This document shows, in pieces, positions 30,211 to 38,886 of a stretch of DNA of 64,000 bases (the first letter of the stretch is position 1; each line of letters begins with the position of its first letter). The notes under the pieces were generated by a model, which worked only from the letters and a program-made list of their open reading frames with translations, did no database searches and was not told the origin of the DNA. Source of the DNA: Rubrivivax sp. SCN 71-131 (GTDB lineage Bacteria > Pseudomonadota > Gammaproteobacteria > Burkholderiales > Burkholderiaceae_C); contig MEFD01000022.1 of NCBI GenBank assembly GCA_001724995.1, positions 1 to 64,000 on the forward strand, read 5' to 3'. A program made the translations under genes and the position numbers.

Positions 30211-31248
30211 ATGAAGATCGGCTCGCATCGGCTGCCGAACGGCCTCGTCGTCGCCCCGATGGCCGGGGTCACCGACCGCGCCTTCCGGCAGCTCTGCCGG
30301 CGCCTGGGCGCCGGCCACGCGGTGAGCGAGATGATCACCAGCCGGCCCGAGCTGCAGCACTCGACGAAGACGTCGCGGCGCGCCGACCATGCCGGCGAAC
30401 CCGGACCGGTGGCGGTGCAGATCGTCGGCGTCGACCCGGCGCAGATGGCCGACGCCGCGCGCCGCAACATCGACGGCGGCGCGCAGATCATCGACATCAA
30501 CATGGGCTGCCCGGCGAAGAAGGTGTGCAACACCTGGGCCGGCTCGGCGCTGATGCGCAACGAACCGCTGGCGCTGGCCATCGTCGAGGCGGTGGTCGCC
30601 GCCTGCGCGCCGCAGGGCGTGCCGGTGACGCTGAAGATGCGCAGCGGCTGGTGCGCCGCCGAGCGCAACGCGCTGGCGCTGGCGCGCGCGGCCGAGGGCG
30701 CAGGCATCGCGGCGCTGGCCATCCACGGCCGCACGCGCGAGCAAGGCTACCGCGGCGCGGCCGAGTACGAGACCGTGGCCGCGGTGAAGGCCGCGGTGTC
30801 GATTCCCGTCATTGCCAACGGCGACATCGATTCGCCGGCCAAGGCGCTTGCCGTGCTGCGCGCCACCGGCGCGGACGCCCTGATGATCGGGCGCGCCGCG
30901 CAGGGCCGGCCCTGGATCTTCCGCGACATCGCGCATTTCCTGGCGACCGGCCGGGAGGCGCCGCCGCCGGCCACCGCCGAGGTCGCCGCCTGGCTGCACG
31001 CACACCTGCTCGACCACTACGCGCTGCACGGCGAGGCGCGCGGCGTGCGCAGCGCGCGCAAGCACATCGGCTGGGCCGTGCGCGCGCTGCCCGGCGGCGA
31101 GGCCTTCCGCGCCGCCATGAACACGCTCGACGCCGCCGAGGCGCAGTTGCGCGCCCTGCGCCGCTTCTTCGACAGGCTGGCCGAGAACCACCCCCGCCTG
31201 CCGGCGCCGCACACCGCCTGCGAGCCGCAGGCCCTGCCATGCGCATGA
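30211..31248 (+). CDS. dusB: tRNA-dihydrouridine synthase DusB
   Basis: 345 residues: a TIM-barrel FMN domain (APMAGVTDRAFRQLCR, NMGCPAKKVCNTWAGSALM with the catalytic Cys, IHGRTREQGYRG, ANGDIDSPAKA) followed by a helical tRNA-binding domain. DusB reduces uridine to dihydrouridine in the tRNA D-loop. The fis gene starts within its last codons. The dusB-fis arrangement is conserved across proteobacteria, and Fis commonly derives its expression from the dusB promoter. A TATACT at 30166-30171 is a possible -10 element. Confidence 0.97.
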   Translation: MKIGSHRLPNGLVVAPMAGVTDRAFRQLCRRLGAGHAVSEMITSRPELQHSTKTSRRADHAGEPGPVAVQIVGVDPAQMADAARRNIDGGAQIIDINMGCPAKKVCNTWAGSALMRNEPLALAIVEAVVAACAPQGVPVTLKMRSGWCAAERNALALARAAEGAGIAALAIHGRTREQGYRGAAEYETVAAVKAAVSIPVIANGDIDSPAKALAVLRATGADALMIGRAAQGRPWIFRDIAHFLATGREAPPPATAEVAAWLHAHLLDHYALHGEARGVRSARKHIGWAVRALPGGEAFRAAMNTLDAAEAQLRALRRFFDRLAENHPRLPAPHTACEPQALPCA

Positions 31249-31481
31249 GACACAAGTCGATCGACGACAGCGTGCGTACGGCGCTCGAGCAGTACTTCGA
31301 AGACCTCGGCGGCACCGATCCGCATGCCGTGCACGAGATGATCATCCAGGCCGTGGAGCGGCCGCTGCTGGACGTGGTGATGAAGCGCGCCGACGGCAAC
31401 CAGAGCAAGGCCGCCGAGTGGCTGGGCATCAACCGCAACACGCTGCGGCGCAAGCTGCTCGATCACAAGCTCCTTCCCTGA
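31239..31481 (+). CDS. fis: Fis family DNA-binding protein
   Basis: 80 residues. An N-terminal helix pair for dimerisation (DDSVRTALEQYFEDLGG) and the C-terminal helix-turn-helix NQSKAAEWLGINRNTLRRKL are typical of Fis, the growth-phase nucleoid protein that bends DNA. ATG 31239 or the ATG at 31245 (which forms ATGA with the dusB stop) can start translation. Both are inside dusB, indicating strict coupling. Confidence 0.95.
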   Translation: MRMRHKSIDDSVRTALEQYFEDLGGTDPHAVHEMIIQAVERPLLDVVMKRADGNQSKAAEWLGINRNTLRRKLLDHKLLP

Positions 31482-31489
31482 TCCCTTCG

Positions 31490-31508
31490 CCCCGGCCGGC
31501 GGCCGGGG
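31490..31508 (+). terminator. Hairpin between fis and purH, no T-tract
   Basis: CCCCGGCC (31490-31497), GGC loop, GGCCGGGG (31501-31508). It is a stable 8-bp stem 8 bp after fis but lacks a T-run, so it may act as an RNA-processing or partial attenuation structure rather than a true terminator. Confidence 0.3.
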
Positions 31509-31553
31509 TGCGTCCGGGCTCCGCCCTCCTGCACCGACTTCCCCGGAACCGAC

Positions 31554-33140
31554 ATGGCCGAACTCACCGCACTCATCTCCGTCTCCGACAAGGCCGGCGT
31601 CATCGACTTCGCGCGCGCGCTGCGCGGCCTGGGTGTGCGCCTGCTCTCCACCGGCGGCACCGCACGACTGCTGCTGGACGCCGGCCTGGCGGTGACCGAG
31701 GTCGCCGAAGTCACGGGCTTCCCCGAGATGCTCGACGGTCGCGTGAAGACGCTGCACCCGCGCATCCATGCCGGCCTGCTGGCGCGGCGCGAGCGGCCCT
31801 CGCACATGGACGCGCTGCGCGAGCACGGCATCGACCGCATCGACCTGCTGGTGGTCAACCTCTACCCCTTCGCGCAGGCCACCGCGCGCGCCGACTGCAC
31901 GCTCGAGGAGGCGATCGAGAACATCGACATCGGCGGCCCGGCGATGCTGCGCGCGGCCGCCAAGAACTGGCCCGGGGTGACGGTGCTGATCGACCCGGCC
32001 GACTACGCCGGCGTGCTCGCCGAACTGCAGGCCGGCGGCGTCGGCCGGGCCACGCGGCTGCGCCTGGCCGGCAAGGTGTTCGCGCACACCGCCGCCTACG
32101 ACGGCATGATCGGCAACTACCTGGGCGCGCTGCAGCCCGGCGCCGAGGAGGACTTGGCCGCCGTGCCCGCGCGCGAGCCCTTCCCCGCCGTCTACAGCCT
32201 GCAGCTGACCAAGACGCAGGACATGCGTTACGGCGAGAACCCGCATCAGGCCGCGGCCTTCTACCGCGAAGGGCGTCCCGCCGCGGGGCTGCTGGCGGGC
32301 TGGGTGCAGTTGCAGGGCAAGGCGCTGAGCTACAACAACATCGCCGATGCCGACGCCGCCTGGGAATGCGTGCGCAGCTTCGAGGCGCTGCCGGCCTGCG
32401 TCATCGTCAAGCACGCCAACCCCTGCGGCGTGGCCATCGCGCCGACGCTCGTCGAGGCCTACGCCAAGGCCTGGCAGACCGACCCGACCTCGGCCTTCGG
32501 CGGCATCGTCGCCCTGAACCGGCCGCTGGACGAGGCCACGGCGCTGCGCATCGGCGAGAACAAGCAGTTCGTGGAGGTGCTGATCGCACCGGCCATCAGC
32601 GCCGAGGCCCGCGCCGTCTTCGCCGCCAAGCCCAACGTGCGCCTGCTCGAGCTGCCCATCGGCGGCGGTGTCAACCCGCTGGACTTCAAGCGCGTCGGCG
32701 GCGGCATGTTGCTGCAGACGCCGGACGTGAAGAACGTCGGCCCCGGCGAGCTGCGCGTGGTGACGAAGAAGGCCCCGACCGACGCCCAGCTCGAGGACCT
32801 GCTGTTTGCCTGGAAGGTGGCCAAGTTCGTGAAGAGCAACGCCATCGTCTTCTGCGGCGGCGGCATGACGCTGGGCGTGGGCGCCGGCCAGATGAGCCGC
32901 GTCGACAGCGCCCGCATCGCGCGCATCAAGGCCGGCAATGCCGGCCTGTCGCTGCAGGACTCGGCCGTGGCCAGCGACGCCTTCTTTCCCTTCCGCGACG
33001 GCCTGGACGTGGTCATCGACGAGGGTGCGGCCTGCGTCATCCAGCCCGGCGGATCGATGCGCGACGACGAAGTCATCGCCGCGGCCGACGAGCGCGGCAT
33101 CGCGATGGTCTTCACCGGCACGCGGCATTTCCGGCACTGA
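31554..33140 (+). CDS. purH: Bifunctional AICAR formyltransferase/IMP cyclohydrolase PurH
   Basis: 528 residues. The N-terminal IMP cyclohydrolase domain has [39 protein letters not shown] and [17 protein letters not shown]. The C-terminal AICAR transformylase has [13 protein letters not shown], the catalytic [10 protein letters not shown] and [10 protein letters not shown]. It performs the last two steps of de novo IMP synthesis. It follows dusB-fis in the same direction, the usual betaproteobacterial order, but ruvC does not come next. Confidence 0.98.
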   Translation: MAELTALISVSDKAGVIDFARALRGLGVRLLSTGGTARLLLDAGLAVTEVAEVTGFPEMLDGRVKTLHPRIHAGLLARRERPSHMDALREHGIDRIDLLVVNLYPFAQATARADCTLEEAIENIDIGGPAMLRAAAKNWPGVTVLIDPADYAGVLAELQAGGVGRATRLRLAGKVFAHTAAYDGMIGNYLGALQPGAEEDLAAVPAREPFPAVYSLQLTKTQDMRYGENPHQAAAFYREGRPAAGLLAGWVQLQGKALSYNNIADADAAWECVRSFEALPACVIVKHANPCGVAIAPTLVEAYAKAWQTDPTSAFGGIVALNRPLDEATALRIGENKQFVEVLIAPAISAEARAVFAAKPNVRLLELPIGGGVNPLDFKRVGGGMLLQTPDVKNVGPGELRVVTKKAPTDAQLEDLLFAWKVAKFVKSNAIVFCGGGMTLGVGAGQMSRVDSARIARIKAGNAGLSLQDSAVASDAFFPFRDGLDVVIDEGAACVIQPGGSMRDDEVIAAADERGIAMVFTGTRHFRH

Positions 33141-33266
33141 GGCCGGCGACGCCCCGGGCACTCGGCCATCCGCCGCGCCGACATCCATTTGCAGGCAGGC
33201 CACTCCCCGCCGGTTCATTGACACGAATCAATTCAAACACCTGAGGAACGAGGGCGCGCATTCTTA

Positions 33267-33287
33267 GAATGCGAATTACTCGTATTC
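33267..33287. promoter_or_regulatory. Candidate Fur box upstream of the TonB receptor
   Basis: GAATGCGA (33267-33274), 5-bp spacer ATTAC, TCGTATTC (33280-33287) is an inverted repeat with seven of eight pairs matched, in an AT-rich island. A second inverted repeat (CGCATTC-TTA-GAATGCG, 33257-33273) overlaps it, as do a -10-like TAGAAT (33265-33270) and the leader of the receptor gene. Overlapping GAAT/ATTC repeats of this form are typical of Fur operators, so iron repression is inferred. Confidence 0.55.
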
Positions 33288-33303
33288 GTGTTTGGAGAAT
33301 TCC

Positions 33304-35394
33304 GTGAGCAAGAACGCAAGCGCGCGCAAGGCCTCTCGCCGGCGTCCGACGCCGTTTGGCCTGAGGCTCGGCTCGGCCCTGCTGGCCCTGGTCGCCGCGT
33401 CAGGGCCGGTCCGCAGCCAGGCCCAGGACACTGCCCCGGCGCAAACCGTCGTCATCAGCGCCAAAGGCTATGCCTCGACGGACGTCGACACGCCGATGTC
33501 GCTCAGCATCCTCGAGCGCGAGGATCTGTTGCGCCGCGGTGCGCTGACCCCGGGCGAGGCGCTACGCGGCGAGCCGGGCCTGGCGGTCACCGTCGACAGC
33601 GCGCAAGGCCTGAACCCGGTCATCCGCGGGTTGAAGAAGGAAAGCGTGGTGCTGCTCGTCGACGGCATGCGGCTGAACTCCGCCCAGCCGCAAGGCGCCG
33701 TGGCTTCCTTCATGTCGCTCGCGCTGGCAGAGCGGCTCGAGGTGGTGAAGGGCCCGGCCTCGGTGCTCTACGGCACCGGCGCGCTGGGCGGTGTCGTGAA
33801 CGTGCTGTTGCCGCAGGCGCGCTTCGACCCGGGGCTGACGCTGCGCGCCAACCTGGGCGGCGAAAGCGCCAACGAGGCGCTGCGCGCGGCCGCGGTGGTC
33901 AACCTGAGCCAGGGCGATCACGCCCTCATGCTCGGCCTGGCCGGCGCCCGCGTGCAGGACTACGCCTCGCCCCGGGGCCGGGTCGAGAAGACGGGCTACG
34001 ACAGCGGCTCGGCGATCGCCCAGGTCCGCCTGCGCCTGGACGCACGGCAGCAGCTGCGTGCATCCCTCCAGCGCCATCGCGACGAGGACGTCTGGTATCC
34101 CGGCTCGATCAAGCCGCTGGCCAACCCGGCGCTGGGCACGTCCATCATCCACTCGCCCTTGCAGCAGCGCGAGCTGGGCGAGATCGGCTACAGCCGCACC
34201 GGCAGCGGCGCGCTACCGTTGAACCTGGACCTGCGCGTGTACCGGCAGGCGATGTCGCGCTCGATCGACTCGCGCGCGCTGCGGCTGGAGCGCGAAGTCG
34301 CGCAGACCCAGGTCGAGTTCGAGACCTGGGGCGTCGACGCCAAGGCCGACTGGCTCGTGCATCCGCAGCACCTGCTGGCGCTCGGCCTGAGCGCGTGGCG
34401 CATGCAGGCCGCGCCCGAGCGCTACCTCGCCAGCCCGACGCCGCTTTCGCCGCTGGTGCGCAACGACCCCTTCAGCGACGGTCAGATCGACGCGCTGGGT
34501 GCTTTCGTCCAGGACGACATGAGGTTCGGCAAGCTCGGCGTCCTGGCCGCGCTGCGACTCGACCACGTGGCCGGCCGCGCGGCGTCGATCGGCAACGGCG
34601 TCGTCACCCGGGGGCTTGCGCGCAGCGACAATGCCACGTCCTGGAGCCTGGGCGCGAGCTACGAGGTGACGCCGCTGCTGCGCCCCTATGCCAGCCTGTC
34701 ACGTGCCTTTCGTGCCGGCGAGATGCGCGAGCGCTTCGAGGCCTCGCCCCGCGGCGACGGCTATTTCTACCTTGGCAACCCGCAGATCGCGCCCGAGCTG
34801 GCGACCCAGCTCGAGCTGGGCGTGAAGGGCGCCGACGCCGCGCTCTCCTGGTCGGCGGCCGTCTTTCACAACCGCATCAGCGACTACATCACGGGGCAGC
34901 CCACCGGAACCACGCAAGGCGGCCTTCCGGTGAAGGCCACCGTCAACCTGGGCCGGGTCGAGATCAGCGGCCTCGAAGCGCAGACGCGCTGGCTGCTTCG
35001 CGCCGGGCAGTGGCTGAACGCAGGGCTGTCCGCGCTGCGCGGCCGGAACAGGGATCTGGACGAGCCCCTGTTCCAGATGCCGGCCGACGAGCTCTCGCTC
35101 GGCTGGGACGGGCGCCTGGCCCCCGGCTGGAGCGCCGACGCCACGCTGCGCCTCGTGCGCCGCCAGGGCCGCGTCGCCACCCGCTTCTCGCGCGGCAGCG
35201 AGAACGCGACGCCCGGCTTCGTCACCGCCGACCTGGGCCTGAGCTGGCGCTTCGCGGGCAACCAGCAGCTGCGGCTGGCGCTGCGCAACCTGGCCGACAA
35301 GACCTATCACGAGCACCTCACCGAAGGCCTCTCCGGCCAGGAGAGCCCGGCAGCGGGCCGCAGCATCCTCCTGGGCTGGCAGGCCAAGTTCTGA
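33304..35394 (+). CDS. TonB-dependent outer-membrane receptor, probably iron-related
   Basis: 696 residues. GTG 33304 with GGAG eight bases upstream gives a signal peptide (to about 39, ending RSQAQ). A plug domain follows (VVISAKGY as TonB box region, IRGLKKESVVLLVDGMRLN, VVKGPASVLYGTGALGGVVN), then a 22-strand barrel type sequence ending in the C-terminal aromatic signature (ILLGWQAKF). Near the end is NLADKTYHEHL, common in siderophore, heme and copper-type receptors. The ligand cannot be decided from sequence. No TonB/ExbBD, permease or siderophore genes are adjacent. A Fur-like operator precedes it. Confidence 0.9.
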   Translation: MSKNASARKASRRRPTPFGLRLGSALLALVAASGPVRSQAQDTAPAQTVVISAKGYASTDVDTPMSLSILEREDLLRRGALTPGEALRGEPGLAVTVDSAQGLNPVIRGLKKESVVLLVDGMRLNSAQPQGAVASFMSLALAERLEVVKGPASVLYGTGALGGVVNVLLPQARFDPGLTLRANLGGESANEALRAAAVVNLSQGDHALMLGLAGARVQDYASPRGRVEKTGYDSGSAIAQVRLRLDARQQLRASLQRHRDEDVWYPGSIKPLANPALGTSIIHSPLQQRELGEIGYSRTGSGALPLNLDLRVYRQAMSRSIDSRALRLEREVAQTQVEFETWGVDAKADWLVHPQHLLALGLSAWRMQAAPERYLASPTPLSPLVRNDPFSDGQIDALGAFVQDDMRFGKLGVLAALRLDHVAGRAASIGNGVVTRGLARSDNATSWSLGASYEVTPLLRPYASLSRAFRAGEMRERFEASPRGDGYFYLGNPQIAPELATQLELGVKGADAALSWSAAVFHNRISDYITGQPTGTTQGGLPVKATVNLGRVEISGLEAQTRWLLRAGQWLNAGLSALRGRNRDLDEPLFQMPADELSLGWDGRLAPGWSADATLRLVRRQGRVATRFSRGSENATPGFVTADLGLSWRFAGNQQLRLALRNLADKTYHEHLTEGLSGQESPAAGRSILLGWQAKF

Positions 35395-35408
35395 GTAATC
35401 CCCAGGGC

Positions 35409-35428
35409 CTTACGCGATCGCGCGTAAG
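35409..35428. promoter_or_regulatory. Perfect inverted repeat upstream of the thiolase
   Basis: CTTACGCG, ATCG, CGCGTAAG: an 8-bp perfect inverted repeat 14 bp after the receptor stop and about 90 bp before the thiolase ATG. There is no T-run, so a terminator is unlikely. The size and TTACG...CGTAA symmetry suit an operator for a dimeric TetR- or MerR-type regulator. The regulator is unknown. Confidence 0.4.
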
Positions 35429-35516
35429 CGTCGCGCATGCTGTCGGGCGTACCATCTCCGCCAGGGCCGGTCGCGATCCGGCGCTCCCTTTTTTTCCTGG
35501 CGTTTGGAGGAATCCC

Positions 35517-36701
35517 ATGAGCAAGCGTGACGTGGTGGTCTTGAGTGCGGTGCGATCGGCGATCGGCAGCTACGGCGGCGCGCTGGCCGACATCGAGCCG
35601 GCCGAGCTTGCCGGCAGCGTGATGAAGGCGGCGGTCGAGCGCTCCGGCGTCGACCCCAAGGTGATCAACTACGTGACGGTGGGCAACTGCATCCCCACCG
35701 AGAGCCGCTACCCCTACGTCGCGCGCGTGGCCAGCATCCAGGCCGGGCTGCCGATGGACAGCGTGGCCATGGCCGTCAACCGCCTGTGCTCCTCGGGCCT
35801 GCAGGGCATCGTGACGACGGCGCAGAACATCCTGCTCGGCGACTGCGATTACGGCGTCGGTGGCGGCGTCGAGGTCATGAGCCGCGGCGCCTATCTCTCC
35901 ACCGCGATGCGCAACGGCGCGCGCATGGGCGATACCAAGCTGATCGACGCCATGGTCGCCGCGCTGACCGACCCCTTCGGCGTCGGCCACATGGGCGTCA
36001 CCGCCGAGAACCTGGCCGCCAAGTGGGACATCACGCGCGAGCAGCAGGACGCGCTGGCGGTCGAGTCGCAGCGGCGCGCCGCCGCGGCCATCGCCGAGGG
36101 GCGTTTCAAGAGCCAGATCGTGCCCGTCGTCAAGCAGACGAAGAAGGGCGAGGTCATCTTCGACACCGACGAGTACGTCAAGGCCAACACGACGATGGAG
36201 TCGCTGGCCAAGCTCAGGCCGGCGTTCAAGAAGGACGGCACGGTGACCGCCGGCAACGCCTCGGGCATCAACGACGGCGCCGCCTTCTTCGTGCTGGGCG
36301 ACGCCGAGACGGCGGCCAAGGCCGGCCACAAGGCGATCGCCCGCCTCGTCAGCTACGCGGTGGCGGGCGTGCCCAACGACGTCATGGGCGAAGGCCCGAT
36401 CCCGGCTTCCCGGATGGCGCTGAAGAAGGCGGGCATGACCATCGGCCAGATGGACGTGGTGGAAAGCAACGAAGCCTTCGCGGCGCAGGCGATCGCCGTC
36501 GCGCGCGGCCTCGAGCTCGACCCGGCGAAGACCAACCCCAACGGCGGCGCCATCGCCCTGGGCCACCCCATCGGCTGCTCCGGCGCCTTCCTCGCCACCA
36601 AGGCGCTGTACGAACTGCAGCGCATCAATGGCCGCTACGCGCTGGTGACCATGTGCATCGGCGGCGGCCAGGGCATCGCGGCGATCTTCGAGCGGCTGTA
36701 A
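35517..36701 (+). CDS. bktB: Acetyl-CoA C-acyltransferase (beta-ketothiolase, BktB-like)
   Basis: 394 residues, full-length thiolase. The nucleophilic Cys is in NRLCSSGLQ (about 90), the substrate-loop Asn/Glu in [10 protein letters not shown], the catalytic His in GHPIGCSGA and the second Cys in MCIGGGQG. The sequence, especially [24 protein letters not shown], recalls BktB of Cupriavidus, which condenses acyl-CoA with acetyl-CoA for PHA monomers and also serves fatty-acid breakdown. GGAGG precedes ATG 35517. It is preceded by a palindrome and followed by a hairpin, so it looks monocistronic. Confidence 0.93.
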   Translation: MSKRDVVVLSAVRSAIGSYGGALADIEPAELAGSVMKAAVERSGVDPKVINYVTVGNCIPTESRYPYVARVASIQAGLPMDSVAMAVNRLCSSGLQGIVTTAQNILLGDCDYGVGGGVEVMSRGAYLSTAMRNGARMGDTKLIDAMVAALTDPFGVGHMGVTAENLAAKWDITREQQDALAVESQRRAAAAIAEGRFKSQIVPVVKQTKKGEVIFDTDEYVKANTTMESLAKLRPAFKKDGTVTAGNASGINDGAAFFVLGDAETAAKAGHKAIARLVSYAVAGVPNDVMGEGPIPASRMALKKAGMTIGQMDVVESNEAFAAQAIAVARGLELDPAKTNPNGGAIALGHPIGCSGAFLATKALYELQRINGRYALVTMCIGGGQGIAAIFERL

Positions 36702-36729
36702 GGCGCAGCGCGGCGCGCGCCATGACGCA

Positions 36730-36755
36730 CGAAGGCGGCCTGCGGGCCGCCTTCG
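36730..36755 (+). terminator. Hairpin after the thiolase gene
   Basis: CGAAGGCGGCC (36730-36740), TGCG loop, GGCCGCCTTCG (36745-36755): an 11-bp perfect stem 28 bp after the stop. The following sequence has only scattered T residues (GCGTTGG), so strength is uncertain. Confidence 0.55.
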
Positions 36756-36897
36756 CGTTGGCCGGTGTGTTGGCTTTGGCATTGGCGCCGCGCACGCCGC
36801 ACGCCGCTCGCGTACGGCGGCCCATCCTACTCGGGCGATACTGGGTGCTCGCGGCCACGGCACCACGGGCCGGACCCCTAAGCCCACGAGCATCGAA

Positions 36898-37446
36898 GTG
36901 AGGATCCTCGGCATCGACCCCGGCCTGCAGCGCGCGGGCTTTGGCGTCATCGACGTCGATGGGCAGCGGCTGTCCTACGTCGCCAGCGGCACCATCGCCA
37001 CCGCCGAGGCGCCGCGCGGCGATCTGCCGCAGCGGCTGAAGATCATCTTCGAGGGCGTGCGCGAGGTCGTGCGCCGCTACGAGCCGCAGTGCGCGGCGGT
37101 GGAGATCGTCTTCGTCAACGTCAACCCGCAGAGCACGCTGCTGCTCGGGCAGGCGCGCGGCGCGGCGCTGGCCGCGCTCGTCGCCGCCGACCTGCCGGTG
37201 GCCGAGTACACCGCGCTGCAGATGAAGAAGGCCGTGGTCGGCCACGGCCTGGCCAACAAGAACCAGGTGCAGGAGATGGTGCGCCGCCTGCTCGCCCTGT
37301 CCACGCCGCCGGGCCGCGATGCGGCGGACGCCCTGGGCCTGGCGATCTCGCACGCGCATGCCGGTGCCTCGTTCGCGGCGCTGGCCGCCGCCGCACCGCT
37401 GCAGCGGCGCCAGCACGCGCAGTACCGCAAGGGGCGGACGTACTGA
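36898..37446 (+). CDS. ruvC: Holliday junction endonuclease RuvC
   Basis: 182 residues with RNase H-like fold. Catalytic acidic residues are Asp7 (GIDPG), Glu69 (VEIVFVN) and the Asp pair of [12 protein letters not shown] near 140. The DNA-binding [13 protein letters not shown] motif is present. It starts at GTG with no other start nearby. RuvC resolves Holliday junctions with RuvAB, but ruvA and ruvB do not follow: the next gene is on the other strand. In related bacteria ruvC directly follows purH. Confidence 0.97.
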   Translation: MRILGIDPGLQRAGFGVIDVDGQRLSYVASGTIATAEAPRGDLPQRLKIIFEGVREVVRRYEPQCAAVEIVFVNVNPQSTLLLGQARGAALAALVAADLPVAEYTALQMKKAVVGHGLANKNQVQEMVRRLLALSTPPGRDAADALGLAISHAHAGASFAALAAAAPLQRRQHAQYRKGRTY

Positions 37447-37501
37447 AGACCGCCGCGGACCGGCCGGAACCCATCCGACCCGGCCGCTTCTTCGACGCCG
37501 T

Positions 37502-38683
37502 TCAGGGCACGCGCTTCAGCTCGACGCTGCCCGGCGGCCGGTAGTAGGGATCGTTCGTGCTGCTGTAGCTGCCGTCACCGTGCTGCAGCACGCGGCTGCC
37601 GCCGTGGATGCTGCTGCGCACGGCGTTGCCGCTCGTGTCGCGGTAGGTGTTGTATTCGCCGATGCCTTCCATCGAGCGGCGGTGCATGCGGTCGTTCGTC
37701 GCCTGCGTGTTGGAGTAGGTCTGCGCCTGGATGGCGGAGAGCTCGCGCTGCGTCTGCGCGCGGATCGCGGCGCGGTCGGCAGCGCCCTTGGCGTTGATGC
37801 GCGCCATTTCGCGCGCGTGCCATTCGTCGATCTGCCGGCGCTGCTTGCTCGAATACTGCTGCTCGGCCCGCAGGCCGGTATCGCGCATCAGCGCCAGCCA
37901 CTGCGCATTGGGCTTCATCGAGGCGACGATGCGCGCGCCGCGCTCCGCGTCGGGCGCAGCGCCCAGGCGACGCTGGGCGTAGACGATCCCCGAACCGCCC
38001 ATCACCGTGCCCTGGATCGCGGTGAAGGTGACGCTGGTCGAGAAGCGCTCCTGCATTTCGCCGCCCGGCGTGGCGTAGGCGACCAGCAGTTCGCCGGCGT
38101 CGATCTTGCGCTGCATGCCTTGGGCGACCGGCGGCGCCTGCGCCTCGGCCTGGGCCGCGAGGTCGGCGCGGTCGCGGTAGTCGAGCACGCGCGCGCCGGC
38201 GCGGCGCTGCTGCACCACGGCCATGAGGAAGTCGCGGTTCGAGGCGAACGGCAACACCGGGCACGGGTTCATCTGCACGCTGCGCCCCTGCACCTGCCAG
38301 GTGAAGGGATGCATCACCTCGAAGGCCTCGCTGCCGTCGGGTGCGGCGGCCGTCCAGGCAATGCGCAGGTGGTTGCCGACACAAGGGTCGCCGCGCTGCC
38401 AGCTCACGCCGCCTTGCACCTGCCAGCCCGCGGGGATCTCCAGCGTCGCCGCATCCATCGGCTGGCCGAAGCCCTGCGCGTCGACGATCGCCACCTGCTG
38501 CGTCCCGCCGCCCATCGCCGCGCGCAGCGTCGCCGCCAGCCCGCGCGCCGACGGCTGCGGCGCCTGCGCCACCGGCGCGTCGACGGCCTCGTCGCCCTCG
38601 TCCTCCGGCGCACCGTCACAGGCCGCCAAGGCGAGGGCTGACAGTCCGGCGCCAAGTACCATGCCGAAGCGACGTGCGGCCAT
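37502..38683 (-). CDS. Lipoprotein of unknown function
   Basis: 393 residues. A signal peptide ends in the lipobox LAAC (about 18-21), then an acidic/Pro linker and a domain with a Cys pair (GDPCVGNHLR and MNPCPVLPF), followed by a charged helical segment (about 285-345, rich in Arg, Gln, Ala, coiled-coil-like) and a Gly/Ser/Tyr-rich end (YSSTNDPYYRPPG). I do not recognise a named family. AGGAGG six bases before ATG 38683 fixes the start, and the frame upstream of it is rejected. The gene is convergent with ruvC and divergent from the M1 peptidase, so it is transcribed alone. Likely anchored in the outer membrane facing the periplasm. Confidence 0.8.
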   Translation of the reverse strand: MAARRFGMVLGAGLSALALAACDGAPEDEGDEAVDAPVAQAPQPSARGLAATLRAAMGGGTQQVAIVDAQGFGQPMDAATLEIPAGWQVQGGVSWQRGDPCVGNHLRIAWTAAAPDGSEAFEVMHPFTWQVQGRSVQMNPCPVLPFASNRDFLMAVVQQRRAGARVLDYRDRADLAAQAEAQAPPVAQGMQRKIDAGELLVAYATPGGEMQERFSTSVTFTAIQGTVMGGSGIVYAQRRLGAAPDAERGARIVASMKPNAQWLALMRDTGLRAEQQYSSKQRRQIDEWHAREMARINAKGAADRAAIRAQTQRELSAIQAQTYSNTQATNDRMHRRSMEGIGEYNTYRDTSGNAVRSSIHGGSRVLQHGDGSYSSTNDPYYRPPGSVELKRVP

Positions 38684-38886
38684 CGGAAACCTCCTGCGTT
38701 GCGGGTCCACGCGGCATGCTAGGACGGTCCGTCGTACACGGCAACGCCTAGTCTTCAAACAGGGGGCGACGCGGCACGGGACAGTGCGCTTCCACAATCA
38801 TGCGGATCCGCGGCGTTCAAGCAGCACCATGGGCAGTGCACGCAGGACTACAGTGCGGCATACCGTCTGCACGCGTGGAGGCCCCA

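Noticed and set aside
30184-31212. Minus-strand open frame opposite dusB
   Set aside because: Shadow of DusB, whose FMN and catalytic motifs are complete on the plus strand.
33218-33270. TTGACA (33218-33223) with TAGAAT (33265-33270) as a promoter
   Set aside because: The spacing of 41 bp is far too long for one sigma-70 promoter. No proper partner for either element was found.
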